A stretch of 64,000 nucleotides of DNA from NCBI GenBank assembly GCA_016210565.1, contig JACQUA010000246.1:1-64000 (forward strand). The letters are read 5' to 3'. The notes beneath the pieces are model-generated. The model made no database searches, was not told the origin of the DNA, and saw only the letters and a program-made list of their open reading frames with translations. The position numbers and the translations under genes were made by a program. Source of the DNA: Chloroflexota bacterium (GTDB lineage Bacteria; Chloroflexota; Dehalococcoidia; JACQUA01). Positions 8,204-16,748 of the stretch are shown here, piece after piece; position 1 is the first letter of the stretch; the number at the start of each line of letters is the position of its first letter.

Positions 8204-8851
8204 CTAGGGTTTTGGCTCGGCCGGCGCTGCCGGAGCGGCGGGGGCGGCCCGAGCGGCCGCGGCTGCCTTCTGGGCGTCTTCGATTCTGGTGAGCTGGGTC
8301 TTAATGTCTGCCAGAGCCTTGGAGACAGCGGCGAGGTCGCTGCCGGTGGCCAGGAGACCGGGTTTGGCCGGGATGGCCTTGCCGGTCTTGGCGTCTTTCG
8401 ATTCCGGGGTGCCAGCCAGGGTGGCCTGCAGTTTCGACAGTTGGCCGGTCAATTGAGACTCGACCAATCCGGGTTTAGCCGGGATATCGGGTTTGCCCTG
8501 CTGGCCCTTCTTCGCCGGCGTCCCGATTATCTGGGTGAGTTTGCCGTCCAGCGATTTCTTGAAGGCGTCATAGTCCATCCGGTAGTCGAGCAAGTCGGCG
8601 CGTCCCCGGATTACCTGGTCCTTGGACTCTCGCTCGATGGGCTTCGGTTCCTCGCCTGTCTTGCTCAGCTCTTCGACCTTGGCCTTCACCGCTGCGATGT
8701 CGCCCTTCAGGGCCGACACGTCGCTACTTGTCTTGGCAACATTGGCGGTAAGATCAGCGGGTACACAGGCCGCCAGGACCAGACCGGTCAGCAGGATAAG
8801 CGCCGCCGCCAAGCTCAGCTTCCAGTGTTTAAACCTCTTGACATGCAACAT
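8204..8851 (-). CDS. Predicted lipoprotein with coiled-coil and Ala/Pro-rich tail
   Basis: 215 aa from ATG 8851, chosen because AAGGAGA lies just upstream; an upstream frame adds 13 residues without a site. The signal sequence ends in a lipobox (TGLVLAAC, Cys29), so the mature protein would be lipid-anchored. Residues 30-65 have heptad-like spacing (VSALKGDIAAVKAKVEELSK). The middle has two related segments (GTPAKKGQQGKPDIPAKPGL and GTPESKDAKTGKAIPAKPGL), and the end is Ala/Pro-rich. No enzyme motif is seen. It is monocistronic, with its own promoter and terminator. Function unknown. Confidence 0.8.
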   Translation of the reverse strand: MLHVKRFKHWKLSLAAALILLTGLVLAACVPADLTANVAKTSSDVSALKGDIAAVKAKVEELSKTGEEPKPIERESKDQVIRGRADLLDYRMDYDAFKKSLDGKLTQIIGTPAKKGQQGKPDIPAKPGLVESQLTGQLSKLQATLAGTPESKDAKTGKAIPAKPGLLATGSDLAAVSKALADIKTQLTRIEDAQKAAAAARAAPAAPAAPAEPKP

Positions 8852-9066
8852 AATTGGTTCTCCTTTTCTGCAATTTTGTTTTCCCTTCACTCAATAACCT
8901 GGGTTTTCAGGTCATCGGCTCCCTCCTTAACTAATGGCCTATTCCCGAGTCATCCGAGCCATTATTTTCAGAATATAAGGAAACCAAAGATTCGCCCGCT
9001 GACCTCCGGGGGCGTCAACAGGGCAGGGTTAAGCCATCTACCAAATCTGGCTTGCCAAAGCGTCCT

Positions 9067-9097
9067 ATTATAAAACCAAATGCAGTCCTGTTGTCAA
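9067..9097 (-). promoter_or_regulatory. Candidate promoter of the lipoprotein gene
   Basis: On the minus strand, TTGACA (9092-9097) and TATAAT (9067-9072) are 19 bp apart (18 to the alternative TTATAA). Both boxes are close to consensus, but the spacing is long. It implies a leader of about 210 bases in which I recognise no riboswitch. Bases 8852-9066 otherwise hold nothing I can name. Confidence 0.45.
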
Positions 9098-9170
9098 GTG
9101 CCTTTGACCACTTTTTTGAGAAAACTGAGGGAAATTTAATGTGGTAGAATAACGAAGAAGCCAGAAGCCA

Positions 9171-9940
9171 GAATGACGAATCACGAAATTCGAATGACAA
9201 ATAAATGACGAATAACCAAGAGAATGACGAAGTCCGAATGACGAATGACCAAACAAATGACGAATGACGAAATTCGAATAACGAATAAATGACGAATGAT
9301 CAAATGAATGGCGAATGACGTAATTCGAATGACGAATCAATGACATTTGATCAAATGACGACTGATAGGAGCAGAAAATACGACTTGGAAGAGCGAACCG
9401 GGAAGTTTGGCGAGGAGGTCATCAAATTCAGCAAGACAGTCCCAGCTACCGCAATTGGCTTGCCACTGATCAGCCAATTGGTGAGGGCCGGGACGAGGGT
9501 CGGTGCTAACTATTGCCAAGCCAACGACGCCTATTCCAAAAAGGACTTCTCCTGAAGATTGCTCTTTGTCGAAAAGAGTCAAAGGAAACCATCCACTGGT
9601 TAAGAATGGTCGTTGCGGCTTTCCCGGACCTGAGAGATGCCGCGGTGAGGCCTCCGGAAGAGGCCCGCCAGTTGAACCTCATCTTGGCGGAGATTCTCAA
9701 TAGCGGCAGAGGCCACAAGTAGCTTCGCCATCCAGTCTTCGTCATTGACTCGTCATTCTGGCTTCGTCATTCGTCATTGATTCATTCGGGTTTTGTCATT
9801 CGTCATTGATTCGTCATTCGGATTTCGTCATTCGTCATTGACTCGTCATTTGGGTTTCGTCATTCGTCATTGACTCGTCATTCTGGCTTCGTCATTCGTC
9901 ATTGATTCATTCGGGTTTCGTCATTCGTCATTCTTTCCGT
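9171..9940. mobile_element. bIVP element A: four-helix-bundle gene between inverted repeat arrays
   Basis: The left arm (about 9171-9360) reiterates aatgacgaatgaccaaa-type units. The right arm (about 9735-9940) reiterates the complement, ttcgtcattcgtcattga. Between them lies the four-helix-bundle gene. The whole could fold as a long stem with the gene in the loop, the layout known for intervening sequences in 23S rRNA, but here it lies outside any rRNA. The right arm ends 5 bases before the ATG of the ABC ATPase gene. Confidence 0.65.
9355..9722 (+). pseudogene. Four-helix-bundle (23S rRNA IVS-type) protein gene, frameshifted
   Basis: The first frame gives KYDLEERTGKFGEEVIKFSK through LVRAGTRVGANYCQANDAYS and KKDF. 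A single missing base near 9549 shifts it, and the rest, LLKIALCRKESKETIHWLRM to LNLILAEILNSG, lies in the next frame. Joined, it would be about 122 aa, matching the intact paralogue at 11012-11431. Members form pentameric four-helix bundles related to the bIVP and Avd proteins, and most have no known function. The N-terminal codons come from the flanking repeat. Confidence 0.8.
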
Positions 9941-9945
9941 GAACC

Positions 9946-10929
9946 ATGCCAACCATAATCGACGTTTCCGTTTTACATAAGCACTACAAGCACATAAAAG
10001 CTCTGGACGGCCTGTCCCTGACCGTCGAGGAAGGCGAAATCCTGGGAGTGCTCGGGCCGAACGGCGCCGGCAAGACCACCCTGATCAAGTGTCTCCTGAC
10101 CCTCATCAGTCCGACCTCAGGGAGCATCAGGGTGGCCGGCATCGACGCTGCCAGGAGCTCGGACAAAGTCAGGCAGGTCTGCGGCTATGTCCCCCAGGAG
10201 GTCTCCGTCGACGGCGAGCTGACCGGATATGAGAACCTGCTGCTCTATTCCAAGTTGTATTTCATCCCCCGGTCCGAGAGGGAAAAGCGCATCGAAGATA
10301 TCCTGGACTACATGGAGCTGACCCCGCGGGCGCACGACCTGGCCAAGACCTACTCGGGCGGCATGATGAGGAGGCTGGAGCTGGCCCAGGCCATGGTGAA
10401 CCGGCCCAGGATACTCTTCCTGGACGAGCCGACCCTGGGGCTGGACCCGGCCGCGAAGCGCATGGTGTGGAAACATATCCTGCAGCTCCGGCAAGAGTTC
10501 GGCACCACCGTATTCCTCACCACCCACGATATGGCGGAGGCCGACGCCCTGTGCGACCGCATCGCCATGATCAGCAAGGGGAAGATCGCCGCCTTCAACA
10601 CGGTGGCCTACTTGAAGGACAGCGTCGGAGGCGATATCATCTCCCTGGTCACGGCCAACGGCAGCCCGGCCGGATTGCTGACCACGCTCGGTTTTACCCC
10701 GCTGGGCCCCCAGGACAATAGCTACGAGCTGGTCCACAGGGACGGGGAAAAGTCCATTCCTTCGATCCTGGAGGCGCTATCCGCCGGCGGAACAAAGGTG
10801 GAGTCGGTATCTCTGAAGAAGCCAACCCTGGATGACGTTTTTTTGAAATACGCCGGGGCGCGTCTGGACCAGGAGCAGACCTGGGACGAAAGCTGGCGCC
10901 TGCGGCGGGCAGTACGCAAGAGACACTGA
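9946..10929 (+). CDS. ABC transporter ATP-binding protein, DrrA-type
   Basis: 327 aa. Walker A GPNGAGKT is at residues 37-44, the Q-loop region reads YVPQE, the signature YSGGMMRR, Walker B ILFLDEPTLGLDP, and the H-loop TTHDMAEAD. This is the daunorubicin-resistance (DrrA) subfamily. Its C-terminal extension of about 90 residues ends in SVSLKKPTLDDVFLKY. It powers the ABC-2 permease encoded at 11548-12318, probably exporting a small hydrophobic compound or lipid. The two genes would normally be adjacent but are separated by a 617-bp bIVP element. The ATG lies immediately after the inverted repeat arm, with no visible ribosome binding site. Confidence 0.93.
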   Translation: MPTIIDVSVLHKHYKHIKALDGLSLTVEEGEILGVLGPNGAGKTTLIKCLLTLISPTSGSIRVAGIDAARSSDKVRQVCGYVPQEVSVDGELTGYENLLLYSKLYFIPRSEREKRIEDILDYMELTPRAHDLAKTYSGGMMRRLELAQAMVNRPRILFLDEPTLGLDPAAKRMVWKHILQLRQEFGTTVFLTTHDMAEADALCDRIAMISKGKIAAFNTVAYLKDSVGGDIISLVTANGSPAGLLTTLGFTPLGPQDNSYELVHRDGEKSIPSILEALSAGGTKVESVSLKKPTLDDVFLKYAGARLDQEQTWDESWRLRRAVRKRH

Positions 10930-10933
10930 GGAT

Positions 10934-11545
10934 AAATGACGAATGACGACCCCCGACTTGATCGGGGGCGAATGACGAATGACCAAACGCAGAAGAAATG
11001 ACTAAGTCCGAATGACGAATGACCAAACAAATGACGAAGTCCGAATGACGAATGACCAAACGAAGAGGGATGGCAAAGACAGGAAGTTCGACCTGGCGGA
11101 ACGTACCGCGAAATTCGGGGAGGAAATAGTCAGGTTCAGCAAACAGGTTCCGCTGACGGTGGTGACCACGCCTTTGGTGAGTCAGTTAGTCAGAGCCGGA
11201 ACGAGCATTGGGGCAAATTACTGCGAAGCTAATGATGCCTATTCCAAGAAGGACTTCCTGCTAAAGATTGGCCTTTGCAAAAAGGAGTCGAGAGAAACTA
11301 TGTACTGGCTCAGAATGACAGTGGCCGCTTTCCCGGATCTAAAGGAGACAGCCAGGAAACACTGGGACGAAGCTCACCAACTTAATCTCATCTTTGCTAC
11401 CATTCTCAATAAAGGAAGGGCTGGAGAATAGTTTTGATCATTTGAATCCCCGCCGACGCGGGGACAAGCTCAGTCATTGGTTTGGTCATTCGTCATTCGG
11501 GCTTCGTCATTCGTCATTGATTTGTCATTCGGACTTCGTCATTTC
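10934..11545. mobile_element. bIVP element B, between the two ABC transporter genes
   Basis: The left arm (about 10934-11060) carries forward aatgacgaatgaccaaa units, and the right arm (about 11465-11545) their complement. The intact four-helix-bundle gene lies between. It separates the ATPase from its permease, and its right arm ends just before the permease ATG. The architecture matches element A. Confidence 0.65.
11012..11431 (+). CDS. Four-helix-bundle (23S rRNA IVS-type) protein, intact copy
   Basis: 139 aa if read from ATG 11012; ATG 11045 is an alternative. The first 25 or so residues (MTNDQTNDEVRMTNDQTK) are translated repeat. The conserved core runs from KFDLAERTAKFGEEIVRFSK through LVRAGTSIGANYCEANDAYS and KKDFLLKIGLCKKESRETMY to LNLIFATILNKG. 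The family (bIVP/S23, Avd-like fold) is small, helical and often basic. A role in nucleic acid binding has been proposed but not settled. No ribosome binding site is visible. It is a close paralogue of the broken copy at 9355-9722 and of the deleted copy at 37487-37590. Confidence 0.85.
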   Translation: MTNDQTNDEVRMTNDQTKRDGKDRKFDLAERTAKFGEEIVRFSKQVPLTVVTTPLVSQLVRAGTSIGANYCEANDAYSKKDFLLKIGLCKKESRETMYWLRMTVAAFPDLKETARKHWDEAHQLNLIFATILNKGRAGE

Positions 11546-11547
11546 CT

Positions 11548-12318
11548 ATGATCGGTTATAGACACATCTCCAGCACCCTGGCTCTGACTGAAGTCGAGCT
11601 GCGCAAGCTCCGGCACGACCCCTCTGAAGTGCTGGTGCGTTCGGTCCAGCCCGCTCTCTGGCTGCTCATCTTCGGCGAGGTGCTGAATGTGGCCCGCGCC
11701 ATCCCCACCGGCCCGTTCACCTATCTCCAGTTCCTGACGCCCGGTATACTGGCCCAATCGGTGATGTTCATCGCCATCTTCTACGGCCTGGCGATCGTCT
11801 GGGAGCGCGACTTCGGCATTCTGAACAAGCTGCTCTCCACACCCGTCCCCCGGTCGGCCATCGTCATGGGCAAGGCCCTGTCCGCCGGCGCGCGCGGCAT
11901 CTTCCAGGCGCTGGTGATTCTACTCCTCGCCTGGGTCATGAGGGTACCCCTCTATCTGGGGGCCGCCAATATCGCCGGGGTGTTTATCGTCATCGTGCTC
12001 TTCGGCATATGCATTGCCAGCCTCTCCATCCTCCTGGCCTCCCTGTTGAAGACCAGGGAGCGGGTGATGGGGATTGCCCAGGCCATCATCATGCCTCTGT
12101 TCTTTGCCAGCAATGCCATCTACCCGGTGGAAATAATGCCCCGCTGGCTGCAGGCCGTGGTGATTTTCAACCCGTTGACGTACGTGGTGGATGCGATGAG
12201 GGCGTTGCTGGTGACCGGCGACTATTCGAAACTGCCGCTCGACGTAATCATCCTATCGGTAACCACCGTTGTCTTCGTGGCCCTGGCGACGGTGGCTTTC
12301 AAGAGGGTGATCGATTGA
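11548..12318 (+). CDS. ABC-2 type permease, DrrB-type
   Basis: 256 aa with about six membrane helices. It opens in the usual way (ALTEVELRKLRHDPSEVLVR, then QPALWLLIFGEV) and carries the ABC-2 signature around FASNAIYPVEIMPRWLQAV and NPLTYVVDAMRALL. It forms the membrane channel for the ATPase encoded at 9946-10929. Start ATG 11548, which follows directly on the inverted arm of bIVP element B with no clear ribosome binding site. Its translation may therefore depend on an upstream signal or on a leaderless start. Confidence 0.92.
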   Translation: MIGYRHISSTLALTEVELRKLRHDPSEVLVRSVQPALWLLIFGEVLNVARAIPTGPFTYLQFLTPGILAQSVMFIAIFYGLAIVWERDFGILNKLLSTPVPRSAIVMGKALSAGARGIFQALVILLLAWVMRVPLYLGAANIAGVFIVIVLFGICIASLSILLASLLKTRERVMGIAQAIIMPLFFASNAIYPVEIMPRWLQAVVIFNPLTYVVDAMRALLVTGDYSKLPLDVIILSVTTVVFVALATVAFKRVID

Positions 12319-12597
12319 GAAGGGCTGTCATTGCGAGCGAAGCGAAGCAATCTCCCGGAAAGGCTTCCAGCTAACAGCCTACAGCTAACAGCCTACAGCT
12401 ACCAGCTTACAGCTAAGAACCGTCGGCAGCCCGGGGGTGGGGCTACTGACTACTGAGGCAGGCGGCAGCGTGCCGCTACGGTTCTGACTACTGAGGCATG
12501 CCGCAGCGTGCCGCTACGGCTACTGACCGCTGCCGCTATTGGCTTTCTGTGGTAGAATATCCAGGCAAACGAAGTGAAAGAGTGAAGGTAGTTCGAT
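12319..12597. repeat. Intergenic repeat mosaic before the VapBC-like pair
   Basis: Contains a gagcgaagcgaagcaatc unit, several agctaacagcctac units (12368-12415), and gcagcgtgccgctacgg units (12465-12520). No gene is seen. Confidence 0.6.
12548..12558 (+). promoter_or_regulatory. Extended -10 of the antitoxin gene
   Basis: TGTGGTAGAAT gives an extended -10 (TGG + TAGAAT) about 40 bases before the ATG at 12598. No good -35 box is seen. The same string occurs at 9140-9150. Confidence 0.4.
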
Positions 12598-12792
12598 ATG
12601 CAAACAAAACGTCTTGAAGAGGGATTCGCCCTTACTGCTGGCGGGAAGGAACAACGGGAACTGAAAGCCCTCATCCACAGGATGCTGGGCAACCCCCCAC
12701 CACCCAGGAGACCGTTGCGACAGACCAGACAGGAGGTCTCAAAGCAGCTTGACGGTATTTCAGTCAGTCGCCTGATTATCGAGGCGCGTTAG
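12598..12792 (+). CDS. Small antitoxin-like protein upstream of a PIN toxin
   Basis: 64 aa, basic and helical (MQTKRLEEGFALTAGGKEQR ... VSRLIIEAR). It ends 1 base before the GTG of a PIN-domain gene, the layout of VapBC-type toxin-antitoxin pairs, and the ending VSRLIIEAR resembles the hinge where such antitoxins meet their toxin. I do not recognise a DNA-binding fold with certainty. The role is inferred mainly from position. The partner toxin is frameshifted, so this antitoxin may be an orphan. Confidence 0.5.
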   Translation: MQTKRLEEGFALTAGGKEQRELKALIHRMLGNPPPPRRPLRQTRQEVSKQLDGISVSRLIIEAR

Positions 12793-12793
12793 A

Positions 12794-13293
12794 GTGTCGC
12801 TTTTATATCTGGATACCTCGGCCCTGGTAAAGGCTACGTTGCCGAAAGGGGGACCGAGGTGCTGGACGAACTGTTCGATGGTCGTCGTCCGGCAGAACTG
12901 TTTTCCACTTCCGTTTTCGGCGTGCTTGAGTTGAAGTCAGCTTTGAAAAGGCTGGCAAGGGCCCGGAAGATAGCGGCTGTTCAATATCGGGAGTTGATTG
13001 CGGACTTCGCCACGGATTCGGAACTTATGTCCCTCTTGACGCCGGTAGACAATCTACTCATGGACGAAGCGGCAGCGATTCTGGACAGGCATCCCCTGAG
13101 GGCCGGCGATGCGGTGCATTTCGCATCTATCTTGAGGGTGAAGCAAGTTGCGGAGCGCCGGCAGGAGAAGGTCATCGTTGTGTCGAGCGACCGTGACCTG
13201 CTTGACGCCTGCATGCAAGAAGGAATCACCGTCTTCGACCCGCAAGACAAAGGGGCCATGGCGCAACTGAAAGATTCGAGGGATGGGTCGTGA
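12794..13293 (+). pseudogene. PIN-domain (VapC-like) toxin gene with a frameshift
   Basis: From GTG 12794 the frame reads VSLLYLDTSALVK, the PIN start with its first metal-binding Asp. A base is missing near 12834, and the next frame continues YVAERGTEVLDELFDGR, then VLELKSALKRLARARKI, RAGDAVHFAS and VVSSDRDLLDA, which supply the other acidic residues. Repaired, it would be about 166 aa and a likely ribonuclease toxin. Either the toxin is inactivated or the base was lost in assembly. Bases 13294-13381 hold nothing I can name. Confidence 0.8.
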
Positions 13294-13381
13294 TTGAACC
13301 CTGCATAAGAGGGCATGGTGAAGAAGAGGGTGGAGCCTTTGCCCGGCACGGATCCAGCCCCGGGTGGCAAGCCTGCGGACA

Positions 13382-13411
13382 TTGACAGGGGCCGTACGTG
13401 TGTGCTAGAGT
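13382..13411 (+). promoter_or_regulatory. Promoter of the first solute-binding protein gene
   Basis: TTGACA (13382-13387) and TAGAGT (13406-13411) are 18 bp apart, with TGC in front of the -10 box. They lie about 70 bases before the ATG at 13478. Confidence 0.55.
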
Positions 13412-13477
13412 TTTGAGATCAAAAGCGTTTGGTTTTGATGGGTAGAAACCGTGCAAACGTCAAGAAGGAGGACACTC

Positions 13478-14641
13478 ATGAAGATATTGGCCGGTCCATT
13501 GTTGCGAATGGCAACGGTAGTGCTGGCGCTGTTGGGCAGCGTGGCGCTGCTGGCCTGCGGGCCGGGAACGTCGCCTGCCCCGGAGGTAACCGCTCCTCCG
13601 GCGGCAAAAAGCGCTCCGGAGGCAGCCGCCTGGCAGCAGAAATGGGAAAGCACGCTGGCCGAAGCGAGGAAAGAGGGGAATCTGACCGTGCTCACCGCGG
13701 CTTCCAGCGAGGCCCGCCAGGAGATTACGAAGGCGTTCAAAGAACTGACCGGCATAACGACAGAATGGGTTGCCGGCAGGCCCGCGGAGCTGGTGACCAA
13801 GCTGGAGAGGGAGCGCGTGGCCGGAATTTACTCGACCGACGTGTATTATGGGTCGCCTGAGCCGGCGTTGATAATATTCAAGAGCCGGGGGATGATAGCG
13901 CCGTTCCCGCCGATGCTGCTGCCCGAGGTCGCCTCGCCCCAGGGATGGTACGGAGGCAAGATGCCTTTCCTGGATAAAGACAACACGGCTCTCGCGGCGG
14001 CCCTTTACCCCTTCGCGCCATTGCTGGTGAACACCGACCTGGTCAAGTCCGGCGAAGTGAAGTCCTATCAGGACCTCTTGAGTCCCAGGTGGAAGGGGAA
14101 GGTCGCCATGAACGACCCGTCCGTCGGAGTGGGCGGCGGCTGGTTTCACGGCGTCATGTATGCGAAGATACTGACCCCCGAGTTCATGCGGGCGCTGGCC
14201 AAACAGGACCCGGCGATCACCAGGGATTTCGCGCTGGCCACGGAGTGGCTGGCCAGGGGCAAGTATCCCGTCCTGACCGCCCCTCAAATGACCATCACCG
14301 CGGAGTTCATGGACAAAGGGGCCCCGATCGGGCACGTCATTCCCAGCGAAGGCGTCTTCCTGTGGTCAGCCATGGGCACGATCAGCGCCTTTGACAGAGC
14401 GCCCCATCCCAAAGCTACCCAGGTCTTCGTCAACTGGTTCCTGAGCAAGGAAGGGCAGAAGCTCATCTCGAAGGTTAACCAGATCGATTCGTCCCGGGTG
14501 GATATCGACACCGGTTTCTTGCCCGGTTTCCTCAGGAGGCAGCAGGGCGTCAAGTACTATGTCGATACCGACAACGAGGAGGCCCTGAAAGCCCGGCCTG
14601 ACAACGACAAGCTGTCCCGGGAGATTTTCGGGATAAAATGA
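13478..14641 (+). CDS. Extracellular solute-binding lipoprotein, Fe3+/AfuA-type
   Basis: 387 aa from ATG 13478, with AAGGAGGA 6 bases upstream. Signal peptide and lipobox (SVALLAC, Cys27), then an Ala/Pro tether. The body reads KWESTLAEARKEGNLTVLTA, then ELVTKLERERVAGIYSTDVY, KSYQDLLSPRWKGKVAMNDP, and FVNWFLSKEGQKLIS near the end, the pattern of type 2 periplasmic binding proteins of the ferric-iron/thiamine/putrescine group. No permease or ATPase is adjacent. The gene is followed by UbiD and then by a second binding protein of the same family, so the ligand may be linked to a carboxylated substrate. That link is inference. Confidence 0.88.
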   Translation: MKILAGPLLRMATVVLALLGSVALLACGPGTSPAPEVTAPPAAKSAPEAAAWQQKWESTLAEARKEGNLTVLTAASSEARQEITKAFKELTGITTEWVAGRPAELVTKLERERVAGIYSTDVYYGSPEPALIIFKSRGMIAPFPPMLLPEVASPQGWYGGKMPFLDKDNTALAAALYPFAPLLVNTDLVKSGEVKSYQDLLSPRWKGKVAMNDPSVGVGGGWFHGVMYAKILTPEFMRALAKQDPAITRDFALATEWLARGKYPVLTAPQMTITAEFMDKGAPIGHVIPSEGVFLWSAMGTISAFDRAPHPKATQVFVNWFLSKEGQKLISKVNQIDSSRVDIDTGFLPGFLRRQQGVKYYVDTDNEEALKARPDNDKLSREIFGIK

Positions 14642-14651
14642 CGAATGATCT

Positions 14652-14720
14652 CGGGTGGCGCAGGCCTCCGTGCCTGCGCGCTCGCGTCCCCCGCGCAGGC
14701 ACGGAGGCCTGCGCCACCCG
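14652..14720. repeat. Perfect 29-bp-arm palindrome (caggcacggaggcctg family)
   Basis: Bases 14652-14680 are the exact reverse complement of 14692-14720, with an 11-base loop. The core gcaggcctccgtgcctgc recurs singly near 16400, 41320 and 44790. It lies 10 bases past the stop of the binding-protein gene. It could act as a terminator-like hairpin but lacks a T tract. Confidence 0.8.
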
Positions 14721-14913
14721 GCCATTGGAGAAGACCACCGGTAGCGCGGGCGTCAGCCTGTCTCAAAACCGGTAGAACGGGCATTTTGCCCGTTCGCCCA
14801 TCTTGCCTCGTGCGAGGCCATGTGAGAGTCAACGCCGGCGCGAATTTGCCCCTCACCTTAATCCTCTCCCACAAAGGGGAGAGGAAACCCATTTTTGCTT
14901 GCAGGAGACACCG

Positions 14914-16359
14914 ATGGACCTCAGACCCTACCTCACCAGGTTGGAATCCCTGAACGAGGTGCAGCGCGTCGAGGGGGCTGATTGGGACCTTGAGATCGGG
15001 GCTCTCAGCGAATTGTCCAACGAGAGAAACGGCCCCGCGCTTCTCTTCGATAAGATTAAGGACTATCCCCCCGGCTACCGGGTGGTCAGCAACCTCATAG
15101 CTACTCCCCGCCGTCTGGCCATCACCCTCGGCTATCCGCCCGACATTCCGAATGTGGAACTGGTGCGCGGCATCAAGGATAAGTTCAATAATCTCGAGCC
15201 CATGCCCCCAACCATGGTGTCCGGAGGCCCCGTATTGGAGAATGCCATGAGGGATGACGAAGTCGACCTTCTAAAATTCCCCACACCCAAATGGCACGAG
15301 CATGACGGGGGACGTTATATCGGCACCGCCGACATGGTCATCATGAGAGACCCTAAGGACAACTGGGTCAACGCGGGGACTTACCGGATCCAGCTCCACG
15401 ATAAGGACACCCTCGCGCTCTACATCTCTCCGGGGCACCACGGACGCATAATCCGGGAGATGTACTGGGCGCAGGGCAAATCGTGCCCCGTAGCCATGGT
15501 TTTCGGGGGACATCCCCTGCCGTGGATGCCCTGCTTTGTGACTTTTCCCTGGGGAACCGGGGAATTCGGGGTTGCCGGCGCTCTCCTTGGCGAGCCCCTT
15601 CAGTTGGTCCGGGGCGAATATACCGGGTTGCCGTTTCCCGCCCACGCCGAAATTGTGGTAGAGGGTGAAGCCCCGCCGCCTCACATTGAATCCAGGAAAG
15701 AGGGACCCTTCGGTGAAGGGAACGGCTATTACGGGTCCGCAGAGCGCATCGAGCCGGTAGTCAAAGTAAAAAGGGTCTTCTTTCGAAACGATCCGGTCCT
15801 GTGTGGCGCCCCCCCGATGAGGCCGCCGGCCAGCGGCACCCCTACCTTCGTCCTGCGCGCCAGCAACCTCTGGTACGAGCTGGAGAAGCTGGGCATTCCC
15901 GGCATCAAGGGCGTTTGGGCCACGAGGTCCGGCGGCTCCCGGTTCATCAATGTCATCGCCATCGAGCAGAAATACGCCGGCCATGCCATGCAGGTCGGCA
16001 TGGCGGCCATGTGCGGGGCCGAGGGAGCGTACCACGGACGGTTCATCATCGTCGTGGATGACGATGTCGATCCCTCTAATGATGAAGACGTGCTGTGGGC
16101 GCTGGCGACCCGGTGCGACCCGGCGACCTCCATTCAAATAGTCCGGCAGTGCTGGAGCACCCCCCTTGACCCTACCATTCCGCCTGAAAAGAAAGCGAGG
16201 GGCGAATTCACTAATTCCCGGGCCATCATGCTGGCGGTTCGGCCCTTCCATTGGAGGAACGAATTCCCCAGGGTCAACCGGGCCAGCAATGAGCTGAGAG
16301 AGAAGACCCTCAGAAAGTGGAAGCACCTGTTCAATCCCTCTCCCCCTTTGAAAAACTGA
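14914..16359 (+). CDS. UbiD-family prenylated-FMN-dependent decarboxylase
   Basis: 481 aa from ATG 14914, preceded by gcaggaga. The UbiD family decarboxylates (or carboxylates) aromatic and unsaturated acids with prenylated FMN. Conserved pieces include NAGTYRIQLHDKD, with the prFMN-contacting Asn and Arg, and ESRKEGPFGEGNGYYG, with the catalytic glutamates of the E-x4-E type. A long C-terminal domain follows (VVDDDVDPSNDEDVLWALAT). No UbiX-type prenyltransferase gene is in the window. The gene is bracketed by two solute-binding lipoproteins and followed by a radical SAM gene. I infer processing of an imported aromatic acid, with the substrate unknown. Confidence 0.92.
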   Translation: MDLRPYLTRLESLNEVQRVEGADWDLEIGALSELSNERNGPALLFDKIKDYPPGYRVVSNLIATPRRLAITLGYPPDIPNVELVRGIKDKFNNLEPMPPTMVSGGPVLENAMRDDEVDLLKFPTPKWHEHDGGRYIGTADMVIMRDPKDNWVNAGTYRIQLHDKDTLALYISPGHHGRIIREMYWAQGKSCPVAMVFGGHPLPWMPCFVTFPWGTGEFGVAGALLGEPLQLVRGEYTGLPFPAHAEIVVEGEAPPPHIESRKEGPFGEGNGYYGSAERIEPVVKVKRVFFRNDPVLCGAPPMRPPASGTPTFVLRASNLWYELEKLGIPGIKGVWATRSGGSRFINVIAIEQKYAGHAMQVGMAAMCGAEGAYHGRFIIVVDDDVDPSNDEDVLWALATRCDPATSIQIVRQCWSTPLDPTIPPEKKARGEFTNSRAIMLAVRPFHWRNEFPRVNRASNELREKTLRKWKHLFNPSPPLKN

Positions 16360-16748
16360 TCGTGTCCCACATCTCGGGCTGGACACAGAGGGCCGGTACC
16401 GCAGGCCTCCGTGCCTGCGAGAGTTGGACCTTGTACGGCGCCTTCTTGCGCCAATGACCGTTTCCGGAACGAATTGGAGGCTTGCCATTCGTCACTAACG
16501 GATTAAGTTTGCCTTGTTCAAGATCCAGCGCTCACAGGCAGGGACGCCTGTGGTACCGGTTATTCGCAACCTCGTCTGGAGCAATCAAACTATTGGCTGC
16601 GCCTATGTTCCACATCTCAAGAGGCGCTCTGTGTCCAGCCGTCGAGATGTGGGTAAGGACCGGTTTGCGAAAGGGGGAGATTCTGGAATCCCCCTTGGTC
16701 CCCCTTTTTCAAAGGAGGAGAAGGACAGTAAGTTCCCCGGAGGAACAC
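16360..16748. repeat. Composite dispersed repeats upstream of the second binding protein
   Basis: Contains one half of the gtcccacatctc/gagatgtggg palindrome at 16363, an 80-base unit at about 16480-16560 (also at 25697-25773 and inverted at 30773-30855), and a full palindrome at 16610-16656 (ccacatctcaagaggcgctc to gtcgagatgtgggtaag). A frame stays open through it, but I take it to be non-coding. Confidence 0.65.

Noticed and set aside
8852-9066. Leader RNA or riboswitch before the lipoprotein gene
   Set aside because: The leader is long, but I could not match it to any known aptamer.
9171-9360. Possible CRISPR array in the aatgacgaatgac units
   Set aside because: Units vary in length, have no regular unique spacers, occur in inverted pairs genome-style, and no cas gene is near.
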